From positions 587,274-651,273 of the forward strand of contig JBPJFZ010000001.1 of assembly GCA_051208035.1 (NCBI GenBank): a DNA stretch of 64,000 nucleotides. Reading direction: 5' to 3'. Shown here in pieces: positions 52,717-62,063 of the stretch. Both the position numbers and the translations under genes were made by a program. How positions within the stretch are numbered: position 1 is the first letter of the stretch; each line of letters opens with the position of its first letter. Origin of the DNA: JACKOB01 sp024234575. Lineage in GTDB: Bacteria; Pseudomonadota; Gammaproteobacteria; Pseudomonadales; Oleiphilaceae. The notes beneath the pieces were generated by a model. It was not told the origin of the DNA. It was given only the letters and a program-made list of their open reading frames with translations, and searched no databases.

Positions 52717-53081
52717 TATTCTACTCTGCCCCTTTTTCGCATACTTACCGTTATTTCTTATAACATTAACCAACTATTAAAGCTTACAAAATACCGACAT
52801 TCAATTTGAGCAAAAACACTCCAATTCACAGCGCTCCTTTAGCCTAAAACGAATGCACCTCATTGACATCAGCAAACTAATAACTAAGCTTCTATTCCAG
52901 TAAGGTTTCTGCAAAACAAGGCCAATTACAAACTGGCAGTCTCGCCAACCAAAGAAAATAACTCTAGACCGATAAACCATCCAGGTATGTACCGTAGCTG
53001 GCACACATAATGCTTTATTTTTGTTGCGGCAAAATTTATCCTCCTAAACCTAGTCACATAAAATACTCAGAAGAATTGAGC
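52717..53081. other. 365-base divergent promoter region of the glycan island
   Basis: No gene is seen. It must contain the promoter of the pse arm (leftward) and of the gmd arm (rightward). A sigma-54-like site faces gmd at 52999-53014. Confidence 0.6.
52999..53014 (+). promoter_or_regulatory. Candidate sigma-54 promoter of gmd
   Basis: TGGCACACATAATGCT: GG and GC are exactly ten bases apart as required for RpoN, and TGGCAC matches the -24 element fully. The -12 element reads ATGC instead of TTGC. It lies 68 bases before the gmd ATG. Confidence 0.45.
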
Positions 53082-54158
53082 ATGAAAAAAAAAATAGCAT
53101 TAATCACAGGCATCACTGGCCAGGACGGCGCGTATTTAGCGGAGTTCCTGATAGACAAAGGGTATAAGGTTCATGGCATAAAACGAAGAACCTCCCTATT
53201 CAATACCGCCCGCATAGACCATATCTACCAGGACATTCATGAGAGCGACAGAAATTTGACGCTTCACCACGGTGATGTCACAGACTCAGTCAGCCTGACA
53301 AGGATCATACAAGAAACCCAGCCGGACGAGATTTATAACCTTGCCGCTCAAAGCCATGTTGCTGTTTCATTTGAAGAGCCTGAATACACCGCTAACTCTG
53401 ATGCATTAGGCGCTTTAAGAATACTCGAAGCCATTCGTATATTGGGGCTCACGCAAAAAACCAAGTACTACCAGGCTTCGACTTCTGAGCTCTATGGCAA
53501 AGTGCAAGAGTCGCCACAGAAAGAAACAACTCCATTTTACCCACGCTCACCCTACGCTGCGGCCAAGTTATACGCCTACTGGGTTACGGTAAACTACCGA
53601 GAAGCTTACGGCATTTACGCCTGCAACGGGATATTGTTCAACCACGAATCTCCGGTTCGAGGTGAAACCTTTGTCACCCGGAAAATTACTCGCGCTTTAT
53701 CCAGAATTAAACTTGGCATGGAGCACAAGCTTTATATTGGTAATCTTGATTCGAAGCGTGACTGGGGGCACGCACGGGACTATGTCGAAGCCATGTGGTT
53801 GATGCTGCAACAAAACGAGCCAGAAGATTTTGTAATCGCTACAGGGAAACAATACAGCGTTCGGGAGTTCATAGAAAAAGCCGCATCTCACCTAGACATA
53901 ACCATCACCTGGTCAGGGCAAGGCAGCAATGAAATAGGTACCGATCAACATGGAAATTGCATTATCGAGGTTGATCCTCGTTATTTCCGGCCCACCGAAG
54001 TTGAGACATTGTTAGGCGATGCAACGAAAGCGAAGCTTAAGCTGGGCTGGCAAGCAACAACCAATTTTGATGACCTTGTCAGAGAAATGACACTTAAAGA
54101 CTTAGAAGAAGCCAGCAACAAATTAAAATTACAAACCCTTTCGGAGAGAAAACTTTGA
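53082..54158 (+). CDS. gmd: GDP-mannose 4,6-dehydratase
   Basis: 358 residues. The start ALITGITGQDGAYLAEFL is the Gmd-specific NADP-binding loop. The catalytic set is visible: TSELYG (Ser/Thr and Glu) and the YPRSPYAAAKLYAYW Tyr/Lys site near 155. It converts GDP-mannose to GDP-4-keto-6-deoxymannose, precursor of GDP-fucose, GDP-rhamnose or derived sugars. It opens the plus-strand arm. The ATG at 53082 is used; the frame runs upstream without coding character. It overlaps the next gene by four bases. Confidence 0.95.
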   Translation: MKKKIALITGITGQDGAYLAEFLIDKGYKVHGIKRRTSLFNTARIDHIYQDIHESDRNLTLHHGDVTDSVSLTRIIQETQPDEIYNLAAQSHVAVSFEEPEYTANSDALGALRILEAIRILGLTQKTKYYQASTSELYGKVQESPQKETTPFYPRSPYAAAKLYAYWVTVNYREAYGIYACNGILFNHESPVRGETFVTRKITRALSRIKLGMEHKLYIGNLDSKRDWGHARDYVEAMWLMLQQNEPEDFVIATGKQYSVREFIEKAASHLDITITWSGQGSNEIGTDQHGNCIIEVDPRYFRPTEVETLLGDATKAKLKLGWQATTNFDDLVREMTLKDLEEASNKLKLQTLSERKL

Positions 54159-55561
54159 ATGTCCTCATGATTACAGATAAGCCTTTTGCCAATCAAATAG
54201 AATATCTATGTGTCAAGTATGGCGGCTGGATAAATGCGCTGGTGAACCTTAGTCAGACACCTTATCAGAATACCAAAATCACCACCTATCCACTTAGCGA
54301 TATCGCTCAATTCGCCGAGCAACCGATTGCCATTGACGCCGTAAACAGATATGAATTAAGGGATCAAATCGTCGCACTCGGAATACCTTTACAAAACATC
54401 GCACTTCTTCCTGAGAACTATCACGAGTTTGTGGCCATGCTTCAGAAGCACTCCACCATCCTCTGCAAAAGAATACATTCAATTGAAAATGGGCAACTTA
54501 TTACGCACACCGAAAAGACTCCTCTCAATAAAAAACAAGTTGAGGATGTCCCGTCAGAATTACCTCACAGTCAGCATCAAGAAATATTGAAGTGCATATT
54601 TGACAGCTACACAGCCATGTCCTCCTACAAAAATATACCCGAGGATTTAAAAGTTGGAAAAAACTGGAAAGGCTTTATGGCGGCAACGCGCCCCAACTTT
54701 TATAAGGCGTGTGCGGAAGGCGACTTTCAGGCTTTCGCAAACCTGATAAGTTCGTTTTTCAGGAATGAAGTAAGCAGTGGCATTTTCGGTGGTGCAGAGG
54801 CTTTCAATGCTTTTGCTCAAAGCTCGTCAGAATACTCGATCATTAGAAATCATTACGATATATGGAAATCAATTTTACCTAACGCTTCCATTTCGGAACT
54901 CGCCAGGCCTAGAGTGGGAAACCCCTACGGTATAAAAATTGACGACCATATCCTCCATGCCAATGACTTCTTCAACCACTACCGAGCCTCATTTGCAAAA
55001 GATCTGCTTAGTGATACAAGACACCCGATTGTCGCAGAACTCGGCGGCGGTTATGGAGGGTTGGCCTATTTTATAATGCAGCAAGTGCCAAACTCGACTT
55101 ACATAAATTTTGACTTACCAGAAAATTTGATTATTAGTGCCTACTTTATAAAGGCAGCCTACCCAGACAAAAAGGTGTTTATTTTTGATGGTTCAGACAC
55201 ACCTCTTATGGCAGACAGCTTAAAAGAGTACGACGCAGTATTCATGCCCCACTACATGATCAGTCAACTTGAAGATTTATCAGTAGATTTGTTCATCAAT
55301 ACGATTTCACTATCGGAGATGGACTATCATAACATTGAGATTTACATTAAACATATCAGCCGCACCACCAAGCGGTATTTTTATCATGAGAACATGATCG
55401 ACAGCGGTGCGAACTTTAACTTTTTTCCAGCATCAATATTTCCTGAACTCCGTGAATTCAAAAGTTTATTCAAAGCGCCGTCTCGATGGCCAGCATTCAG
55501 CTTGAGTTCACCATCTCATTGCCATATGGAACAACTTTATGAGCGAAAAAATAAACCTTAG
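54155..55561 (+). CDS. Putative sugar O-methyltransferase
   Basis: 468 residues. The C-terminal two-thirds resembles the putative sugar O-methyltransferase family found in surface-polysaccharide clusters (TIGR04371-type): NWKGFMAATRPNFYK, IKIDDHILHANDFFNHY and the SAM-binding VAELGGGYGGLAYFIM near 290. The first 120 residues form a separate domain of unknown role (MNVLMITDKPFANQIEYL). The start is a TTG overlapping the gmd stop; GGAG eight bases upstream supports it. It should methylate a sugar hydroxyl of the glycan. Confidence 0.75.
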   Translation: MNVLMITDKPFANQIEYLCVKYGGWINALVNLSQTPYQNTKITTYPLSDIAQFAEQPIAIDAVNRYELRDQIVALGIPLQNIALLPENYHEFVAMLQKHSTILCKRIHSIENGQLITHTEKTPLNKKQVEDVPSELPHSQHQEILKCIFDSYTAMSSYKNIPEDLKVGKNWKGFMAATRPNFYKACAEGDFQAFANLISSFFRNEVSSGIFGGAEAFNAFAQSSSEYSIIRNHYDIWKSILPNASISELARPRVGNPYGIKIDDHILHANDFFNHYRASFAKDLLSDTRHPIVAELGGGYGGLAYFIMQQVPNSTYINFDLPENLIISAYFIKAAYPDKKVFIFDGSDTPLMADSLKEYDAVFMPHYMISQLEDLSVDLFINTISLSEMDYHNIEIYIKHISRTTKRYFYHENMIDSGANFNFFPASIFPELREFKSLFKAPSRWPAFSLSSPSHCHMEQLYERKNKP

Positions 55562-55644
55562 CAATTTAGTTGGATTTAATTTATAAAGTTACGGTCAAAT
55601 TATCCGATATAAGAATAACACAAGCATGTTTTAGGAGATCTCGT

Positions 55645-57480
55645 ATGAAAATTCTATTTTCCAATTTGCCTTGGCACACCTTACCTGAAGAAGGGAAACC
55701 GGGTATCAGAGGGGTACGGGCTGGTTCAAGATGGCCACATACATTTGAGTATTATCGCCATGCTCCTGAAAATGGAATTGTTGAAGACATGAAAGCCGGA
55801 TACATGCCTTTTCCTTTTTGGCTGGCAACGGCTGGAGCGCTTGCGAAAAAAAGAGGGTTTGAAGCTGAAACACGAGACTCCATTGCCTTAGGTGAAACAT
55901 ATGAAAACTTCTACGAGTACGTATTCCAATTTCGCCCTGATTTTTTAGTAATAGAAACGGCCACAGCAACACTGAGCCATGACCTCAAGATCGTAAGAAA
56001 AATAAAAGCAGAAATCCCAGAGTGCAAAGTAATATTTACTGGCTTACACATAGAGCTGGAAGAGGCCGCGTTTTTAGATCGAACACCCGAAATAGACTAC
56101 ACCGCTTATAGTGAATATGAGCAGTCCACAGTAGAACTTTTGGAAGCGGTTCGAGATGGTACTGGCCTGTCACATGTACCCGGCATTGTCTATCGGGATG
56201 AAACAGGGGCAGCCAAAAAGAACGCCTATGGCAATCTTATAGGTCTGGATGACCTTCCTTGGCCTGAGAGAGAGGGCGGCGTCCCTACGTTAAACTATTT
56301 TGATGGTGTCTGCGGCCTACCCAAACCCCAACTACAACTCATGGCGACTAGAGGATGCCCTTATGGCTGCATTTTCTGCGTATGGCCACAAATGTTTTAT
56401 CGGGGAGGAAAATATCGAAAGAGATCTCCTCAAGATGTCGCCGCCGAGATAAAAAGCCAGTTTGAAAAACACCCCTACAAAAGCTTTTACATCGATGATG
56501 ATACTTTCAACATCAATAAAAAGTATGTGCTCGAACTTGCCGCAGCCCTGAAAAAAGAAGGACTGGACAAATACCCATGGGGCACTATGGGCCGAGCCGA
56601 CCTCATTGACGACGAGCAACTCCAGGCACTTAAAGATGCCGGAATGTTCAGTGTTAAATATGGGGTTGAATCAGCTGAACAACAGATTCTAGATGAAGCC
56701 GACAAGCGAATTAGTATCGATGAAGTAATTAAAGGCATCATCAAAACTAAATCGTATGGAATAAAAGTACACCTGACCTTCACGTTTGGATTACCAAGCG
56801 ACACAGTAGAAACCATCGAGAAGACGATAGACTTGGCGTGCAGCATCCCCTGCGATACTGCCCAGTTTTCTATAGCAACGCCGTACCCCGGAACCAAAAT
56901 GTACGATATGTACAAAAAGAACGGGTGGCTAACAACGGATGGCTGGGATGCTTATGTTGGTTCAACTACGGCCGTGTGTCGAACCGAAAATTTCATGCCA
57001 GAGCAGCTGGAATACTATGTCAAAGAAGCCTATCGCAGATTCGATGAAACCCGCTATACAAGACGACTACAGGATGAGAATTTTCAGGAGAAACTTCAGA
57101 ATAAACTTTCTCCATCGATCAATGGCAATAAGTCGCTGTTACTTATGCAAAGCGCCAGAGTCAGTCTCACCAAGTATCTATCAAAAGTCATGGGAGATAT
57201 AGGATACGATGTCCATGTCATGACACACCATAGATTTGCTCCTGAATTCAAAAAACTGGTGAGAGAAGAAAACACTCATGTGTTCGATGAGTGTGTCGAC
57301 TTCGACTATCGGAGGCTGGCAAATTTTGCCAAAGAAGTTGCAGTTAAAAACCACTTTGCAGGAGTCATAGTGCCATATAGCACCCAAAACGGCGAAGGGT
57401 ACGAAGAGGTAGAAAAAATTGCGCAAGAAATTGGCCCATTGATAGCAGGCATCAACCTTGACGGGGAATTTATCAGATAA
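55645..57480 (+). CDS. B12-binding-type radical SAM enzyme
   Basis: 611 residues. The N-terminal part (1-180) looks like a cobalamin-binding-type domain (RPDFLVIETATATLSHDL, VIFTGLHIELEE). The radical SAM core follows with CPYGCIFC (CxxxCxxC, Cys near 235, 239 and 242) and the FYIDDDTFN and GVESAEQQIL segments. A further 120 residues follow, beginning LLLMQSARVSLTKYL, which look like a flavodoxin-like domain not part of the core. Class B radical SAM enzymes methylate or rearrange unactivated carbons. It may modify a sugar carbon, for example C-methylation or deoxygenation. ATG 55645 follows TTAGGAG. Confidence 0.83.
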   Translation: MKILFSNLPWHTLPEEGKPGIRGVRAGSRWPHTFEYYRHAPENGIVEDMKAGYMPFPFWLATAGALAKKRGFEAETRDSIALGETYENFYEYVFQFRPDFLVIETATATLSHDLKIVRKIKAEIPECKVIFTGLHIELEEAAFLDRTPEIDYTAYSEYEQSTVELLEAVRDGTGLSHVPGIVYRDETGAAKKNAYGNLIGLDDLPWPEREGGVPTLNYFDGVCGLPKPQLQLMATRGCPYGCIFCVWPQMFYRGGKYRKRSPQDVAAEIKSQFEKHPYKSFYIDDDTFNINKKYVLELAAALKKEGLDKYPWGTMGRADLIDDEQLQALKDAGMFSVKYGVESAEQQILDEADKRISIDEVIKGIIKTKSYGIKVHLTFTFGLPSDTVETIEKTIDLACSIPCDTAQFSIATPYPGTKMYDMYKKNGWLTTDGWDAYVGSTTAVCRTENFMPEQLEYYVKEAYRRFDETRYTRRLQDENFQEKLQNKLSPSINGNKSLLLMQSARVSLTKYLSKVMGDIGYDVHVMTHHRFAPEFKKLVREENTHVFDECVDFDYRRLANFAKEVAVKNHFAGVIVPYSTQNGEGYEEVEKIAQEIGPLIAGINLDGEFIR

Positions 57481-59456
57481 TGGGGCACCATAAAATTCTG
57501 GCAATTGGCGCCTTTAATATCCCCTATATTAACGAAAACTGGAGAAATCCACTGGAGAGTTTGTACGGCTCCAGCATTGTTTTCGTTAATGCAAACATGC
57601 TGCTCCGTTGTCTGGGTTTAGAGGCAACGAAAGCTTATATTTATAGCCAGGCCAAGCAGCATAGTATTAAACTTTGCCTATTTTACCATGACTGGATTTT
57701 CGAAGATTTTAAGGAAGACTTCTTCGAAACACTAAGATCATTTGGGATAAAAACAGCAGCATTTTATCCTGATGACCAGCCAGTCACCTGGTTCGAAAGA
57801 AATAGGAAGTTTGATAGTAACTACGATTTGATCGCTTCCCACTCCTTGGCCGCAGTACAGCTTAGAAAGGCGTCTGAACTTCACCCCAACGTCATGCACT
57901 GCCCATGGGGATACAATCCAAGAATCTTCATACCACCTTCTAAGCCTCAAGCCAAAGATATTGATCTCGTATTTATAGGGAAGAATAAAATTGTTGGCGA
58001 AGACAGCGACACATTTAGAGAGGATGGAAAGAGCCGACATCAAGTCTTGTACATGCTCGGCGCGGAAGCGCTTAAGCGTGGCTGGAACTTTAAAATATTT
58101 GGGCATGGCTGGTCGTCAGATAAGTTTTTAAGTCAATTTCATGGTGGCGAGCTGTCCATCAGTGACATGGTGAAGATTTACCACCGTACAAAACTCGTGT
58201 TTAACCCTGCTTGGTCCAACGATGATGAAGCGCAACAAGCCCAAGTTAAACTCAGGCACTTTGAAGTGGCAGGCTGTCACGCCCATCAGATCACGAACAC
58301 CAATAAAGAGTTACAACAAGTACTACCTAGCAAATTCCCTCTGATTACTTATTACTCAACAAATGAATCATTAGTCAGCATCATAGAAAACTCACTCAAA
58401 CAAATTGAAATCATTGAAGATGGGCATAAAAAGTCGATTAGTGAAGAACTACAAAAACACACGATGGATTACCGCATAAGCGCTATTATTGATGAAGCTT
58501 GCAGGCTATTTAATCTCAAGATTAGCTTAAAAAGCACAGAAGATAACACTCGCTATCTGCTGGAAAACGCCATCACAGGGAAGATCGCTTTAGAGAGTAT
58601 GAAAAGCAAGTTAACTCCTGTCGTTCAAAACTCTGAATATAAAGGCGATAGTTACTTTCGCATCCAAGATGAATTGATAAGCACAACCTACATTGACCCA
58701 GGGCTGGCTAGGCACATAGAGGCGCTGGACTACCCGGATGCCATTGCCGCAGGCGCTATAATAGAGATTAAAGGGTTCGCCAAAAACTCATTACAACCCA
58801 TCCGAGAGGAGATTCAGGCACATTACCTGCCACCGACCTACTATTCTTGGGAACAAACTCTCCTGTGGAGGGATCTACTAGGGCAGTTTATCTCTATTCC
58901 AGATAGGCACGGCGCGAGCATTTTTCTTTCCAATATATTTTTCAAGAGCACCCGTTTTGATGCGGTGATGGATTACTTAAATGGCCAGCGTAACGATACT
59001 CGGTTTTGTCTCGTCGATGAGCCACTAATCGAGCTGTCATGCAGTAAAGATATCGCTAATAGTGACCTTATTGAGCGCGAGTCAGAGCCCCACTACTTAA
59101 CTAGATTGAGAGATCTAACCGAAAAATCAATTAGGAATGGAAAGTCGATTGCTTTATATGGCGTGCGCGGCGAGATGGCAGAGCGAGCACTCAGATTTCT
59201 AAAGCCCTACCAAAGTCGCTTGACATTACGCCTGATCGATAATGCGGTTGTAAACAATATAATTAACGGGATCGTCGTACAATCCGGGCAACAACTTCTT
59301 CAGGCCCCAACGGACTATGTAATTATTGCCGCGCCAACTTCGGGAGAGGCGATAATAAAATCATTAGAGCCTATTAGAAATAGAGCTTTAATATTACCCC
59401 TATACAACCCTCAGCACGCCCTTTGGAGCTGGGTGAGAAGTTCAAAGTATGAGTAA
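57480..59456 (+). CDS. CgeB-like glycosyltransferase with a C-terminal Rossmann-like domain
   Basis: 658 residues. Residues about 1-370 form a CgeB/GT-B-type glycosyltransferase (HDWIFEDFKEDFFETLRSFG, FYPDDQPVTWFER, and KLVFNPAWSNDDEAQQAQVKLRHFEVAGC quoted in part, the nucleotide-sugar region). Residues 370-550 are unlike anything I recognise. Residues about 555-655 carry a GxGxxG-like loop (IALYGVRGEMAERALRFL) and match the tail of the methyltransferase encoded at 62235-63416. The first base of the ATG overlaps the stop of the radical SAM gene (TAATG). The end overlaps the SDR gene by eight bases. Confidence 0.68.
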   Translation: MGHHKILAIGAFNIPYINENWRNPLESLYGSSIVFVNANMLLRCLGLEATKAYIYSQAKQHSIKLCLFYHDWIFEDFKEDFFETLRSFGIKTAAFYPDDQPVTWFERNRKFDSNYDLIASHSLAAVQLRKASELHPNVMHCPWGYNPRIFIPPSKPQAKDIDLVFIGKNKIVGEDSDTFREDGKSRHQVLYMLGAEALKRGWNFKIFGHGWSSDKFLSQFHGGELSISDMVKIYHRTKLVFNPAWSNDDEAQQAQVKLRHFEVAGCHAHQITNTNKELQQVLPSKFPLITYYSTNESLVSIIENSLKQIEIIEDGHKKSISEELQKHTMDYRISAIIDEACRLFNLKISLKSTEDNTRYLLENAITGKIALESMKSKLTPVVQNSEYKGDSYFRIQDELISTTYIDPGLARHIEALDYPDAIAAGAIIEIKGFAKNSLQPIREEIQAHYLPPTYYSWEQTLLWRDLLGQFISIPDRHGASIFLSNIFFKSTRFDAVMDYLNGQRNDTRFCLVDEPLIELSCSKDIANSDLIERESEPHYLTRLRDLTEKSIRNGKSIALYGVRGEMAERALRFLKPYQSRLTLRLIDNAVVNNIINGIVVQSGQQLLQAPTDYVIIAAPTSGEAIIKSLEPIRNRALILPLYNPQHALWSWVRSSKYE

Positions 59457-60318
59457 AAAAAGAGTGTTGATAACAGGGGTAAATGGGTATCTTGGGGGGG
59501 CTCTTGCAAATGCCCTATCTAAAGATTATGAAATAACTCCCACTTCATTTAGGCCAGGCGTGGGAGATACCTTCAAAGGACTGAACTTATCAAACAGCAG
59601 TGAAACAAGGGCATTTATTAACGAGCATGATTTTGATGTCATCATTAATTGCGCCGGGCAAAAAGATATCTCCCTATGTCAATCTCAACCCAGAATTGCC
59701 TACGATGCAAATTACCGCATAGTGGAAAACCTTGTTTCATGCAAAAAAACTGACTGTCAATTCCTGCAAATAAGCACCGACTATGTCTATAGTGGTGAAA
59801 AAAAAGAACCCGCATCTGAAGCCCGAGGGCTGGACCCCGACACGGCTTATGGCTCAACTAAGGCAATGGCAGAACTGTACTGTAGGTTGCTGGATGAAAA
59901 CACGCAAATTGTCAGGGTTGCAGGGGTGTACAGCAGACACGAAGGGTTTGTTAGAACACTGATCGAGCAGTTTAGCAAGGGGCATACGTTTTCAGCCTTT
60001 TCAAACAAGCTATATTCTCCTATTTACCTTAAAGCCTTCTGCGAGGGTATATCTCAAATCATTTCCAGGCCAGTGAAGCAAAAAATAACTCACTTGGTGG
60101 GTGCCACAATTTCAAGATACGACATGGCACACATGGTTCTATCCATAGGAAAGTTCCCTTCACACCTTTTACTCAATCAAGACCAAGGCAATAAAATCGA
60201 GAATCGCGCGCTGGCCACTTCCTCTGCAATCGCCTCTTTGAACCTGCAATATCTTGACCACGGAGAAGCCATTCGCGATATTTTCTCCGGAAGAGGGAAT
60301 AATGAAACGACTGAATAA
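59449..60318 (+). CDS. RmlD-type NAD(P)-dependent sugar reductase
   Basis: 289 residues, extended SDR: RVLITGVNGYLGGALANAL loop, INCAGQKDIS, and the YGSTK catalytic Tyr-Lys near 140 preceded by STDYVYSGE. This is the layout of dTDP-4-dehydrorhamnose reductase (RmlD) and GDP-6-deoxy-mannose reductases. Since gmd lies in the same arm, its substrate may be the GDP-4-keto-6-deoxymannose product. It overlaps both neighbours, so it is within one tightly packed operon. Confidence 0.84.
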   Translation: MSKKRVLITGVNGYLGGALANALSKDYEITPTSFRPGVGDTFKGLNLSNSSETRAFINEHDFDVIINCAGQKDISLCQSQPRIAYDANYRIVENLVSCKKTDCQFLQISTDYVYSGEKKEPASEARGLDPDTAYGSTKAMAELYCRLLDENTQIVRVAGVYSRHEGFVRTLIEQFSKGHTFSAFSNKLYSPIYLKAFCEGISQIISRPVKQKITHLVGATISRYDMAHMVLSIGKFPSHLLLNQDQGNKIENRALATSSAIASLNLQYLDHGEAIRDIFSGRGNNETTE

Positions 60319-60658
60319 CTACTTCTCACACGAAGATCATCGAGGTGTTATTAATGGCATCACGAATGTTGGCGAGTGGAGAGAAATCAATCTTATTACC
60401 AGCTTGAAAGGTGCTATTAGGGGCAACCACTACCATGAACAAACAACCGAGTTAATTTACATTATCTCTGGTGAAGCAGAGTTCGCATGGCATAAAAAAG
60501 ATGGTGAAAAAAACATTATTCAACTTAAGAAAAATGACTGCATCATTGTAGAAAAGGGTGAGTATCACACGATGTTAGCAACAATGGATACCGTGTGGAT
60601 AAATGCTCTAAGTATCCCTATGTCACCCGACAATCCGGACATACATCAATTACTATAA
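60302..60658 (+). CDS. Cupin-domain protein, possible sugar isomerase or epimerase
   Basis: 118 residues, one cupin fold. Motif RGNHYHEQTTELIYIISGEAEF carries the metal-binding histidines in part (GNHYHEQTTEL), and GEYHTM the last one. Such small cupins include sugar 3,4-ketoisomerases and epimerases. The ATG at 60302 has AGGGAA upstream and lies inside the end of the SDR gene (17-base overlap). It probably works on the keto sugar handled by the adjacent genes. Confidence 0.72.
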   Translation: MKRLNNYFSHEDHRGVINGITNVGEWREINLITSLKGAIRGNHYHEQTTELIYIISGEAEFAWHKKDGEKNIIQLKKNDCIIVEKGEYHTMLATMDTVWINALSIPMSPDNPDIHQLL

Positions 60659-60668
60659 AGATAATAAT

Positions 60669-61433
60669 ATGAGCATATTCCTCAAACTACTTGGCATCTA
60701 CAAGAAACACGGTTATTACATCAGAACCGGTTTAAACCCATACCACTTTAACAACTGGCGAGATGCCCCGTTTACTGTTACATATCAACCCAATGATTAT
60801 GTTGAAACGGGTGGAGGTATAGCCCCGACTGAAATATTCTGCATGGCGGATATATTTTCATGCGTGCAACCCAAAAATATATTAGTCATCGGCAATGCTT
60901 TTGGCTGGAGCACACTGGCTCTCGCACTCATGAATCCCAAAGCAAAAGTTGTTGCCATCGACGCTGAAACCGAAGGTGCAGGAAATGCCCGCGGCAATGA
61001 GCTGACGAGGCAACTTGCAAACTCCGAGGGGTTAAATGTAGAAGTAATAAAAGGTCTTTCTCCTCAGGATACCAAATCTATAGTGGATAAATATCTCGAT
61101 GGCTCCGTAGATTTTGCCTTTATTGATGGCTTACACACTCCAGAACAGCAAAATGCCGATTTTGAAGGAATTAAACCACTTCTTAGCGAAGATGGTTTTC
61201 TGCTCATGCACGATGTAATCAATTGGCAACTGTTTGGGGCGTTCAAAGTATTGGAGTCCAAGTACGAAAACTTCAATTTTAAAATATTGTGGCGCACTCC
61301 TTCAGGCATGGGAATCGCCTATCCAGGAAACCTGGAAGAAAAATTAAGCGAAGTTATTGATGCTTATTCCGATACCGATCAACACATGTATGACATTCAG
61401 AATATTGTTTCAACAGATAATAAAACATTTTGA
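60669..61433 (+). CDS. Class I SAM-dependent methyltransferase
   Basis: 254 residues. SAM-binding ILVIGNAFGWSTLALAL near 78 and VVAIDAETEG near 97, then FAFIDGLHTPEQQNADF near 155 with the aspartate and histidine of Methyltransf_24-like enzymes, and LLMHDV near 180. It shares IGNAFG, DAE-EG, SPQD and IDG-H motifs with residues 40-185 of the protein at 62235, so both are paralogous modules. A distinct 60-residue N-terminus starts MSIFLKLLGIYKKHGYYIR. Start ATG at 60669 lies 10 bases after the cupin gene. Confidence 0.84.
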   Translation: MSIFLKLLGIYKKHGYYIRTGLNPYHFNNWRDAPFTVTYQPNDYVETGGGIAPTEIFCMADIFSCVQPKNILVIGNAFGWSTLALALMNPKAKVVAIDAETEGAGNARGNELTRQLANSEGLNVEVIKGLSPQDTKSIVDKYLDGSVDFAFIDGLHTPEQQNADFEGIKPLLSEDGFLLMHDVINWQLFGAFKVLESKYENFNFKILWRTPSGMGIAYPGNLEEKLSEVIDAYSDTDQHMYDIQNIVSTDNKTF

Positions 61434-61581
61434 TTTGCTAACTACCACTCTTTAACTAATATTTCTTATCAAGCGACAATGAGGCAAGGGATTGGCCCTA
61501 TTCGGCTGCAGTAAATAACGCCAATATAGAAATAGTGACCCTCCTCTTTCGCGACTACTTACTAAACCATGGAAACTGATA

Positions 61582-62058
61582 GTGACCAACAATTTGCCCA
61601 CGATTGAAAATGGCCTGATCATTGAGCTGGCCGAACAATACTACACCCCAGCATTAGGCTGTATTGGCGCCTTTCGAAGAACAATCAGATTCCCGGGTGA
61701 CCTACCTATACAATTTGTTAACGCCCTCAACCATCAAGAAAAAGGGAGTAATCATATTGTATTCCTGGCCTATCTGGCAGCGATGAAGCGCAGTGATCTG
61801 TTGATGCTTAAAGTAAAGAAGCCCATGCTTAAGTGCCCTGAGCAAATTAAGGAAGGAATGGTTTTTGAGGCATCGAATTTTTCCCCCAAATTAAAAGGTG
61901 TTGTATCTAAGGTAGATAGCGACCATATTATTCTCGATTGCAACTTGCTTTTGGCGGGGGTGCCTAATGTTTGGGTCGATATATACATCGTAGACATCAG
62001 AAAACCATCGGCAGAAGAAAGCGAGAAAGAAATAGATAAGCTTGAAATTATCTATTGA
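61582..62058 (+). CDS. SlyD-derived protein retaining only the flap and C-terminal beta part
   Basis: 158 residues. Residues about 75-140 align in pattern with the SlyD insert-in-flap region: EGMVFEAS near 92, KVDSDHIILDCNLLLAG near 115 (cf. the SlyD DGNHxLAG motif) and IVDIR near 137. The first 70 residues do not show the FKBP catalytic half, so the prolyl isomerase site looks lost or strongly altered. It could be a chaperone or substrate-binding helper. The start is GTG with GGAAA eight bases upstream. It sits between two related methyltransferase genes in the same arm. Confidence 0.5.
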   Translation: MTNNLPTIENGLIIELAEQYYTPALGCIGAFRRTIRFPGDLPIQFVNALNHQEKGSNHIVFLAYLAAMKRSDLLMLKVKKPMLKCPEQIKEGMVFEASNFSPKLKGVVSKVDSDHIILDCNLLLAGVPNVWVDIYIVDIRKPSAEESEKEIDKLEIIY

Positions 62059-62063
62059 TTCTA

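Noticed and set aside
52801..53004. A 67-codon minus-strand frame in the divergent promoter region
   Set aside because: No ribosome site, Cys/Arg-rich random-like product, and it overlaps the sigma-54 candidate.
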